In this document: piece by piece, positions 1 to 5,497 of the stretch | How the letters are laid out: every line of letters begins with the position of its first letter | Position numbering within the stretch: the stretch's first letter is position 1 | Source: Promethearchaeia archaeon | Lineage (GTDB): Archaea; Asgardarchaeota; Lokiarchaeia; Sigyniarchaeales; SOKP01 | Direction: 5' to 3' | DNA length: 6,759 nt | Assembly: GCA_029856375.1 (NCBI GenBank) | Contig: JAHQWX010000099.1 | Coordinates: 1 to 6,759, forward strand | Made by a program: the position numbers and the translations under genes | The notes under the pieces: model-generated | Databases searched by the model: none | What the model was told of the DNA's origin: nothing | The model's input: only the letters and a program-made list of their open reading frames with translations

Positions 1-299
1 CATGCCCCTGTTGTTCCACAACCTCCTTCTTCTTCTGTGGAATGGACGCAACCAATTAATTCACCCGGTCTTTTCCCCACAGCTATCGATAAATCGTCCA
101 ATCCAGTGAATTCTAAAGCCCCACTATTCATATATACAATTTGCCTATATTTATTAACGATTATGAAAACTGCAGGAATTTTACCTAAAAATTTTTCAAG
201 GACTTGGTAATTTTTGAACATATCGACTTGGAGATCGATTTCCTCTTTAGTTGCTCGCTCAGCAGGAGCATATTTTGTCGTTAAATGTTTTTCTTTCAA
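1..299 (-). CDS. PAS-domain sensor protein with Cys-rich signature, partial (3' part outside window)
   Basis: Reading the minus strand from position 299 gives 99 codons that run off the left edge. Residues about 9-21 read KYAPAERATKEEI, 26-40 form a helix, and about 41-66 (IPAVFIIVNKYRQIVYMNSG...) match the first strands of a PAS fold. Residues 76-97 carry KRPGE..GC.H followed by EGGCGTT (Cys84, His86, Cys94). From memory, this RPGE/GC.H/GCGTT pattern belongs to PAS proteins of bacteria and archaea, usually followed by a further CxxC, with a histidine kinase or other output domain downstream; that part is not visible. The start is uncertain. The only in-frame start between the upstream stop (315-317) and the PAS homology is TTG at 299. 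The first ATG (221) would remove the YAPAERATKEEI block, which I believe is conserved, so TTG is preferred although no Shine-Dalgarno is obvious. It is divergent from the membrane-protein gene. A signalling role is inferred; ligand and output are unknown. Confidence 0.72.
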   Translation of the reverse strand, partial: MKEKHLTTKYAPAERATKEEIDLQVDMFKNYQVLEKFLGKIPAVFIIVNKYRQIVYMNSGALEFTGLDDLSIAVGKRPGELIGCVHSTEEEGGCGTTGA

Positions 300-462
300 A
301 TTTCCAGATCTTATTTATCCCTAATCTAACCTTTCGTTATTGCAGGAAATTAAAAAAACTACAATAAAGTCACTAAAAAGATTTTAAAAAAACTCATTTA
401 AAAATGTATTCTATTCGTTTAATAAATGATATCTAGTTTTTATCTTGTTACGATTAAATGTA

Positions 463-470
463 TTATATAA
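463..470 (+). promoter_or_regulatory. TATA box of the membrane protein/lyase pair
   Basis: TTATATAA lies in the divergent AT-rich spacer. An archaeal transcript would start about 25 bases downstream, near 490-496. That falls after the possible TTG start at 486 and before the ATG at 510, leaving a 5' leader of roughly 15 bases. The box therefore both supplies a promoter and argues for the ATG start. The rest of the spacer (300-509) is A/T-rich runs; no convincing TATA box for the leftward PAS gene was found. Confidence 0.5.
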
Positions 471-509
471 AACACTTATATTTAATTGAAAACCATAATT
501 GATGTAAAA

Positions 510-1565
510 ATGTCAGAATTTGATAATCTTTCAGAAGAGCAATTGGAATTAGAAATCCAAACTTGTGAAAAGCGATTAAATGAATTAAGAAACGAATACC
601 TTAAAAAAACAGGGCATCATCCAGTACGAAATATTGAGGACTTTAGCTGGAAATGGTCGATTTTTATGACTCTCGGCTTTGCGTTCATTTCTTGTATGGT
701 GTTTCTTCTTGGTATTCGCCATACGGGAAGTGAATTAGATACAGGGATTCCTAGATTCTTCTTTCAGACCGATTACGCTTATTTTGCTATTCTTACAATG
801 TATGTATTATTAATGGTGTTAGCACCTCAGTCTCATAAGTTAAGCGGGTATCAAACTTGGGCCATAATTTTAGGATTTTGGTGCTCACATTGGCTGATTT
901 ACGATTGGGCTTGGTGGGCTATCGAAGGCGGATTTGGACACTTGGCAGAGCGCACAGATTTTTGGAATGAAAATTTTGGCTACGATCTATTAGTAGTAGA
1001 TCCGCCGATGTGGCTATTTCTAACCGAAGCGTTGATTGGTGCCACGACAGCGTTATACACATTTACTGTTGTCGATAAATATAAAGCGCTACTTCCCCCT
1101 GCGATTTGGCTTTTCGCCGCTTATGCTAATCCCGAGATTTGTAAGCAACTCGGTGTGGATGCTTCCATAATTCAAGTCATGGCGATTATTTTTTTATGCG
1201 TTCAATTCTCCCTAATGGGAATATTTACCTACAAACGCCTTAAAAAGGGAAGACCTTCGTGGATTCCAAGTCGCAATGAAATCAGAAACAGGTTTAAAAG
1301 AGAAAACTGGACTTTCAATCCTATGAGCCTTCCTTGGATTTTAGTAATAGTAGTTATGCTGACATTGATGCACCTTTTCTTGATTTTGATTCCAGTGATA
1401 GGTTTGTTTCTGGGAATGATTCCCTGGTTCTTTTTACCCTTGTACTTTATACTGTTTAGGTCCTCGGATGTGATGAATAGTTCGAAAAAACGACAATATA
1501 TCTTTGCCGGATTATTAGTGGGTTTTTTTGTTCTGTTAGTGGTTTTTATGACCTTAGCGGCGTAA
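510..1565 (+). CDS. Polytopic membrane protein of unknown function with N-terminal coiled coil
   Basis: I do not recognise this family. The 351-residue product starts with an acidic/charged helix (about 8-34, SEEQLELEIQ... pattern) suited to a short cytoplasmic coiled coil. About eight or nine hydrophobic spans follow, near residues 50-70, 87-107, 115-138, 164-187, 193-207 (short), 218-240, 274-316 (two spans) and 330-350. Span 3 and its exit are rich in Trp, His and acidic residues (WCSHWLIYDWAWWAIEGGFGH, 124-144, broken here by a Cys at 125), a concentration that could form a binding or catalytic site in or at the membrane. A charged loop (about 241-268, KRLKKGRPSW...) is probably cytoplasmic. 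An upstream in-frame TTG at 486 would add eight residues, but the TATA position favours ATG 510. The stop lies 15 bp before the lyase-like gene, so the two are probably co-transcribed. It could be a transporter, a membrane enzyme or a sensor; the sequence does not decide. Confidence 0.85.
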   Translation: MSEFDNLSEEQLELEIQTCEKRLNELRNEYLKKTGHHPVRNIEDFSWKWSIFMTLGFAFISCMVFLLGIRHTGSELDTGIPRFFFQTDYAYFAILTMYVLLMVLAPQSHKLSGYQTWAIILGFWCSHWLIYDWAWWAIEGGFGHLAERTDFWNENFGYDLLVVDPPMWLFLTEALIGATTALYTFTVVDKYKALLPPAIWLFAAYANPEICKQLGVDASIIQVMAIIFLCVQFSLMGIFTYKRLKKGRPSWIPSRNEIRNRFKRENWTFNPMSLPWILVIVVMLTLMHLFLILIPVIGLFLGMIPWFFLPLYFILFRSSDVMNSSKKRQYIFAGLLVGFFVLLVVFMTLAA

Positions 1566-1580
1566 TCCCGAGAGATAATT

Positions 1581-2696
1581 ATGAAAGGAGATTCGATTAA
1601 ATCCGATTTCAGCGAGTATAAGGACTCTATTACGGGGAAAATAATTATTCAGCTAACTCCAAGCGATGGATTCAATCATCACCCTTACTTTTACAATAAA
1701 ATAATCTCAAACGATAGTAAATATCTAATATATGGTAATAAGACGAGGGGAAGAAGGAATGTATTCAAAATGGATTTATTTGAAGGAACATCAATTCAAC
1801 TTACCGACGCTGACGGAATCAACGATTTCAATGTAATATTAAGTAACGACGATAAATTCGTTATTTTCACCAAAAATCGGCAAATTATCAGGTTAAACAT
1901 CGATTCTCTCGACGAAGAGATCGTATACGAAATACCGAAAGGATGGGCATTAAACGAAGAAAGTACTCCCTCTCTAAGCTCGGACGATCGATTTGTAGTA
2001 CTTCCAGAAATCGCAAGTAAGGATCTGCTACAAGCAGAAGGAGATTGGAGCATATTTGCAAAACAATGGGGTCAAATGCCAAAATGTAGAATTGTGATAA
2101 CTGATATAAAAACTAAAAAGTCAGAAATAATTCACCAGGAAAACTATTGGATTGGAGAAGTGCAATTTAGACCAATGGATAATGCAACTATATCGTTTTG
2201 CCACGAAGGTCCATGGCATGTGATCGATGCTAGGATTTGGCTAATCAATAGCGACGGTACTAATTTGAGGTGCGCTAAACAGAGAGTGGGTAAGGAGCAA
2301 TTTGGCCACGAATACTGGCTTAAGGACGGATCAAAAATTGGATTTATTTATTTTCCAAGATTCTATGGAAGGAACGCTTCAATTAGGTTTATTGATCCCG
2401 ATACATTAGAAGAAGAAGTATTAATGGAGTGTTCAAATTATTCGCACTTCATATCGAATCACAATAATTCAAAAATAGTAGGAGATGGGCATGGACGAAA
2501 AAACGATTTTATTTATCTCGTTGATGTTAAACAAAAAAAAGAAGAAATCTTGTGTGAACATGGCTCATCCTGGAAAACATACGGACACACTCAAGATTCT
2601 CATCCTCACCCAGCATTTTCTCCAGATAGTTCGATGATTATCTTTACCTCAGATAGGACGGGTTCGCCATCCATCTACCGAGTAGATCTTGATTGA
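1581..2696 (+). CDS. ogl: Oligogalacturonate lyase-like protein (PL22 family beta-propeller)
   Basis: The 371-residue product has no signal peptide, so it is predicted cytoplasmic. It consists of repeated PD40/TolB-type blades with the SxDxxxxxF/Y pattern near 42-66, 87-108, 132-146, 196-227, 246-275, 291-316 and 346-370, consistent with a seven-bladed propeller. Family PL22 cleaves unsaturated (oligo)galacturonides to 5-dehydro-4-deoxy-D-glucuronate using a Mn-type metal ion. From memory, the Yersinia enzyme binds metal through His287, Gln350, His353 and His355, with Arg217 and His242 at the active site. The same spacing appears here: HEGPW at 208-212, DAR with Arg218, GHEYW with His243, YSHF with His289, and TQDSHPHP with Gln338, His341 and His343. 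Length is close to the usual about 385. The ATG is used with only a weak GAGAG-like upstream element. It follows the membrane protein by 15 bp. No other pectin-pathway gene is visible, so the true substrate may be another unsaturated uronide. A non-enzymatic TolB-like propeller is less likely given the preserved ligands. Confidence 0.78.
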   Translation: MKGDSIKSDFSEYKDSITGKIIIQLTPSDGFNHHPYFYNKIISNDSKYLIYGNKTRGRRNVFKMDLFEGTSIQLTDADGINDFNVILSNDDKFVIFTKNRQIIRLNIDSLDEEIVYEIPKGWALNEESTPSLSSDDRFVVLPEIASKDLLQAEGDWSIFAKQWGQMPKCRIVITDIKTKKSEIIHQENYWIGEVQFRPMDNATISFCHEGPWHVIDARIWLINSDGTNLRCAKQRVGKEQFGHEYWLKDGSKIGFIYFPRFYGRNASIRFIDPDTLEEEVLMECSNYSHFISNHNNSKIVGDGHGRKNDFIYLVDVKQKKEEILCEHGSSWKTYGHTQDSHPHPAFSPDSSMIIFTSDRTGSPSIYRVDLD

Positions 2697-2709
2697 GATT
2701 AAGAGATCA

Positions 2710-2733
2710 TTTTCACGTTTTTCACGTGAAAAA
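2710..2733. repeat. Tandem 9-bp repeat forming a 16-bp palindrome (candidate operator or hairpin)
   Basis: TTTTCACGT occurs twice back to back (2710-2718 and 2719-2727). The second copy runs into GAAAA, which creates the perfect 16-bp palindrome TTTTTCACGTGAAAAA (2718-2733, centred on CACGTG). The first copy can alternatively pair with ACGTGAAAA at 2724-2732, giving a 9-bp stem with a five-base loop. No T-run follows on the plus strand, so a bacterial-type terminator is not supported. The palindrome ends ten bases before a TATA box, where an activator or repressor dimer could bind. It lies 13 bp after the lyase-like stop codon. Confidence 0.6.
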
Positions 2734-2734
2734 A

Positions 2735-2750
2735 CCGAAAAGTATAAATA
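2735..2750 (+). promoter_or_regulatory. BRE/TATA promoter upstream of the zinc-domain protein
   Basis: CCGAAAAG followed by TATAAATA (2743-2750) is a very good match to an archaeal BRE plus TATA box. Transcription would start near 2772-2776, leaving a leader of about 155 bases before the ATG at 2928. A second, weaker TATA-like stretch at 2884-2895 (TTTTATGATATA) would give a leader of about 15 bases. Both could be used. The leader between them holds no credible small ORF or tRNA that I can see. Confidence 0.5.
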
Positions 2751-2915
2751 TACCGTATTTGCATTATCATAGAGGTAGACTATATCAGATTGGGAACGGT
2801 TCGTGGTTGTTTTCAAACACAGAAGATTTTTTATGTCGGGGTAGTAGATTTTAGGTTTTCTTAGCAACAGAAATCTCGGAGTATTTTATGATATAGACTC
2901 GCGTATTTAAATAAC

Positions 2916-2920
2916 GGTGG
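2916..2920 (+). promoter_or_regulatory. Shine-Dalgarno for the zinc-domain protein
   Basis: GGTGG stands seven bases before the ATG at 2928. It matches the GGTG core complementary to the 3' end of archaeal 16S rRNA and fixes this ATG as the start. Confidence 0.6.
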
Positions 2921-2927
2921 AAAAATA

Positions 2928-3860
2928 ATGTCGTTAGAGAATAGACTTGAAAGGAAATCAAAAGATGATGATAGCTTAATTAAGGAGAACAATACAGGAT
3001 CGATACCGTTTTCTAATTTTATTACTCACGAGATAGATCAACAAAAACATAAGTTAAAAAAGCTCAGTACAAAGCAATTAAAATCCCGAAGAAGCGAGCT
3101 TTTACCGCTCGTTAAAAAAGCTTACAAGGAAAAGAATTATTTTGAACTAATCTCTCATTTGGAGGACATTATATCAATAGAGGCATTTCTTGGAAACACA
3201 AAAAAAGCAAATTTCATTAGAGATAAACAAACTCAGATCGAAATAAAAATTCTTTTGGATCGTAGAAAAGAGCTGTTAAACAAGTTAAGCGCAACAGAAG
3301 AGGCATTAGAATACGAGAAAGCCGAGATGATTTATAAAGAATGTAGGAAGATTTCCAATAAACTTTTCATGTTTGGAGTTAGCGAGGAAGCAGAGAGATC
3401 GAAAGATTTCGCTTATCAGGAAGCTGTTGCTCGCTCGAAAGCGATTTTTGGTAAGAAATTAGAATCTTCGACAAAACCCCCTGAAAAAAAACCACCGACT
3501 GCATTGATACCACAAAAAATATCGGAAAATCATAGCACGCAAACAACTCCAACACCACCACCTATGCTGAGACCACCAAGAAAGCTGACGCCATTTCAAA
3601 AGAAAGAGCCAACTGCCCCTCCACCTTTAATAGGTAAGATTTTCAAGGTTAAAATGCAATCTATATCAATTAAATGCCCTATTTGCAAAGGTACAAAATC
3701 TATAAGAATACCGGAATCAGTTATTACCGAATCTGAACATATAGCCACTATATCGATTCCTACAGGGCTTGTTTGCGAGCATCACTTTCAAGCGTATGTA
3801 GATAAAAATGGGGAGGTGCGCGGTTATCAAACGGTCGATTTTGAATTAACCGCACAGTAA
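2928..3860 (+). CDS. Asgard-type modular protein: helical repeats, proline-rich linker, C-terminal zinc-ligand domain
   Basis: The 310-residue product has three parts. Residues about 35-172 are charged helices forming two similar hairpins (about 54-103 and 113-165; each begins R.ELL and has a pattern of aromatic, Ala, Ile-rich helix then LFMFG/FLGN turn and Ala-rich helix), resembling degenerate TPR units. Residues about 178-235 are a low-complexity Pro/Lys/Thr linker with PPEKKPP, TPTPPP and APPP runs. Residues about 238-308 form a compact domain with CPIC (Cys250, Cys253), then IPESVI...TISIPTGLVCEHHF (Cys283, His285, His286; long motif broken here) and VRGYQTVDFE. The Cys/His set suggests a zinc site. 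From memory, this C-terminal domain recurs on many otherwise different Asgard archaeal proteins, with no function known to me. There is no signal peptide or membrane span, so it is likely a cytosolic adaptor or scaffold (inference). It is preceded by GGTGG and a palindromic promoter region and converges with the DUF998-like gene. Confidence 0.85.
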   Translation: MSLENRLERKSKDDDSLIKENNTGSIPFSNFITHEIDQQKHKLKKLSTKQLKSRRSELLPLVKKAYKEKNYFELISHLEDIISIEAFLGNTKKANFIRDKQTQIEIKILLDRRKELLNKLSATEEALEYEKAEMIYKECRKISNKLFMFGVSEEAERSKDFAYQEAVARSKAIFGKKLESSTKPPEKKPPTALIPQKISENHSTQTTPTPPPMLRPPRKLTPFQKKEPTAPPPLIGKIFKVKMQSISIKCPICKGTKSIRIPESVITESEHIATISIPTGLVCEHHFQAYVDKNGEVRGYQTVDFELTAQ

Positions 3861-3886
3861 ATACTTGTTTCTACTTTGAATAAGAT

Positions 3887-3910
3887 AATAAAATAAGAAA
3901 AAATTAGAAA
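3887..3910 (-). terminator. T-rich terminator of the minus-strand cluster
   Basis: The plus-strand A-rich run AATAAAATAAGAAAAAATTA (3887-3906) and its continuation read as several T-runs on the minus strand, 26-49 bases after the DUF998-like stop codon. Archaeal transcription commonly ends at such T-tracts without a hairpin. Confidence 0.4.
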
Positions 3911-3931
3911 TTTCCTTATCCTTCAATTTTT
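3911..3931 (+). terminator. Pyrimidine-rich candidate terminator of the zinc-domain gene
   Basis: A T/C-rich stretch ending in TTCAATTTTTCG lies 50-70 bases after the stop of the plus-strand gene, in the 75-bp convergent spacer. It resembles an archaeal T-tract terminator, though its runs are short. No hairpin was seen. Confidence 0.3.
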
Positions 3932-3935
3932 CGCG

Positions 3936-4550
3936 TTATAGGCCTTCTTTATACATGTTAAAACCAAGCATTAAAAGAAATCCTAAGATAAATATGAATG
4001 TTAACCACTCAAAAATCGTTGCAATCGGTCTGTAAACCCTAAGTAAAGTTAAATAAGTTGCGCAAAACACAAAATCCATGATAGCAATTATTGAAAGACG
4101 CTTCCAATAAGAAGGGTGATTTCTTAAACCGATAATGGCGAGTATTATTACCAATTCTATACATAAGAAATTCATTAAGCTCCAGAAGCTATGTTGCGAA
4201 GAGGCCGTATCCGTCGGAAAAATGCCAATCATTGTCATCGAGATACTATTAAAATATCCAAGTATCTGAATGGCTATTATGTATTTTTTTACAGATGGCT
4301 GGCCCTCACACCATTTTTTTTGGTCAATAATAAATGGAATTAATGCGATGCTCATTAAAATTAGGCATATACTGAATAGAAACCAGCCACTAGGATTTTT
4401 CGTGGTATTTCCTAATGCAGAAACCGTGTGTTGAAAGGGTGAATATCCGGGATATAAAAAGGCAGCAGGTATTAAAAAGGCATAATATATTATATTCGTT
4501 GCTATCACAGATATTAGATATAGCGGTATTCCTTTTACTGTTTTAGTCAT
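3936..4550 (-). CDS. DUF998-like six-span membrane protein
   Basis: The 204-residue product has six hydrophobic spans, near residues 10-32, 56-75, 90-111, 121-142, 150-170 and 177-199. The first extracytoplasmic-type loop reads YPGYSPFQHTVSALGNTTKNP (33-53, broken by family variation) and the third span exits through GIFPTDTASSQH (109-120). The 'P-x(n)-SALG-x(n)-NP' and 'G-x-FP-x-D-x(n)-H' signatures match my memory of the DUF998 family (PF06197), whose biochemical role is unknown. It is the last gene of the minus-strand cluster, 26 bp after the dehydrogenase stop, with only an AAGAGAT-like element ahead of its ATG, so it is probably translated from the shared transcript. A functional link with the two enzymes is not evident; a transporter or membrane-stress role would be speculation. 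Confidence 0.72.
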   Translation of the reverse strand: MTKTVKGIPLYLISVIATNIIYYAFLIPAAFLYPGYSPFQHTVSALGNTTKNPSGWFLFSICLILMSIALIPFIIDQKKWCEGQPSVKKYIIAIQILGYFNSISMTMIGIFPTDTASSQHSFWSLMNFLCIELVIILAIIGLRNHPSYWKRLSIIAIMDFVFCATYLTLLRVYRPIATIFEWLTFIFILGFLLMLGFNMYKEGL

Positions 4551-4576
4551 TCTTAAATCTCTTTTTAAAATTTGAG

Positions 4577-5461
4577 TTATGTATCTATTCCATTCATTTT
4601 AGCTAATACTTTGTAAAGTCCTTGAGTTCCGAGATTCTCTAAATCCATTGCCATTGCTGAAATGTAGAATTGGTAAGCTAGAGCCAATCCTGGTAGCGAT
4701 AATTTCATCTGCTTTGCTTCTTGAAGCGCAATTCCCATATCTTTTACAAAATGCTTAATGAAAAATCCGGGATCAAAGTTTCCAGCTACTATTCGAGGTC
4801 CAAGATTATTTATCGACCAACATCCAGCAGCCCCTTTTCCAATTACGTTAATTACATCATTTAAATCGTTTCCAGCCTTATAAGCGTAGAGCAACGATTC
4901 GACGACTCCAATCATGGTCGACGCGATGAGTATTTGATTGCTCATTTTGGTATGCTGTCCGGCGCCGGCTTTTCCCATATACGCGATATTTTTTCCCATT
5001 AATTCAAAAAGCGGTAAGACTTGATCGTAAATGTCCTTATCACCGCCTGCCATAATTGCTAATGTTCCCTCGCGCGCTCCAACATCGCCTCCTGAGACAG
5101 GAGCGTCGATGGAGAAAACACCTTTCTTTTTTGCCTTATCGTAAATTAATTGCGCAAGCGTTGGCTCAGATGTGGTCATATCTACGACTATCGAACCCTC
5201 TTTAATTCCACGGAGTACGCCATTTTCGCCGAGATATACCTCTTTCACATCAATAGGAAAACCTACTATAGTAAACACGATATCGCTCTTGTCGGCAACT
5301 TCTTTTGGATTAGAACACCACTGAGCGCCCAATTCAATTAGTTCATTAGCTTTTTCCTTACTTCTGTTAAACACCGATACTTCGTAGCCTGCTTTAATTA
5401 GGTGGGAACACATTGATTTACCCATAACGCCCGTCCCAATCCATCCTATTCGTTTATCCAT
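4577..5461 (-). CDS. Beta-hydroxyacid dehydrogenase, YkwC/3-hydroxyisobutyrate dehydrogenase-like
   Basis: The 294-residue product has the full family architecture. The N-terminal Rossmann dinucleotide site GxGxMG (GTGVMG, 9-14) is followed by FNRSKEKA at 31-38, where Asn32-Arg33 after the second strand suggests NADP(H) preference. The substrate loop DAPVSGG is at 119-125. The catalytic lysine motif GAGQHTKMSNQ (166-176) places Lys172 as the general acid/base and Asn175 nearby. A C-terminal helical domain carries FVKDMGIAL (Lys240-Asp241). The family interconverts short beta-hydroxyacids and semialdehydes (3-hydroxyisobutyrate, tartronate semialdehyde, succinate semialdehyde). TIVGFPIDVKEVYLGENGV-type sequence at 64-82 and HTKMSNQ resemble Bacillus YkwC, whose substrate I do not know. 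Length is normal. It begins 36 bp after the aminotransferase stop with an excellent GGTGATC ribosome site, so it is translated strongly within the cluster. Cytosolic. The exact substrate is not decided; hydroxypyruvate/tartronate semialdehyde or glyoxylate reduction would fit the neighbour. Confidence 0.9.
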   Translation of the reverse strand: MDKRIGWIGTGVMGKSMCSHLIKAGYEVSVFNRSKEKANELIELGAQWCSNPKEVADKSDIVFTIVGFPIDVKEVYLGENGVLRGIKEGSIVVDMTTSEPTLAQLIYDKAKKKGVFSIDAPVSGGDVGAREGTLAIMAGGDKDIYDQVLPLFELMGKNIAYMGKAGAGQHTKMSNQILIASTMIGVVESLLYAYKAGNDLNDVINVIGKGAAGCWSINNLGPRIVAGNFDPGFFIKHFVKDMGIALQEAKQMKLSLPGLALAYQFYISAMAMDLENLGTQGLYKVLAKMNGIDT

Positions 5462-5468
5462 ATTTCTT

Positions 5469-5475
5469 GATCACC
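5469..5475 (-). promoter_or_regulatory. Strong Shine-Dalgarno GGTGATC of the dehydrogenase
   Basis: On the minus strand GGTGATC stands seven bases before the ATG at 5461. It is a full seven-base match to the sequence complementary to the 16S rRNA tail GATCACC, and the best ribosome site in the window. Confidence 0.7.
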
Positions 5476-5497
5476 AGTTTTATTTTTTTTATCAATA

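Noticed and set aside
1796..2082. Two minus-strand open frames inside the lyase-like gene
   Set aside because: They are antisense shadows of a gene with clear family motifs, and no independent start signals were seen.
2710..2733. Palindrome as a bacterial-type terminator of the lyase-like gene
   Set aside because: The stem is A/T-rich with a CACGTG core and is followed by A-rich sequence, not a T-run, on the plus strand; an operator explains the position better.
2649..2867. 72-codon minus-strand open frame across the spacer and the end of the lyase-like gene
   Set aside because: It overlaps a well-supported gene, covers the palindrome and promoter, and its product has no recognisable domain; it looks like a chance frame.
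2772..2927. Leader region as a tRNA or C/D-box RNA
   Set aside because: No cloverleaf arms, TTCRA-type T-loop, or paired C and D boxes could be found.
3379..3561. Minus-strand open frame inside the zinc-domain gene
   Set aside because: Antisense to the end of the helical region and the proline linker; Leu/Phe-rich content arises from reversing Lys/Glu-rich codons.
3470..3630. Proline/threonine-rich tract as a DNA repeat or CRISPR-like array
   Set aside because: The repeats are short, irregular codon-level runs (CCA/CCT) inside an open frame and encode a linker; no spaced identical units exist.
5150..5341. Plus-strand open frame opposite the dehydrogenase
   Set aside because: Fully antisense to conserved dehydrogenase sequence; its product has no recognisable features.
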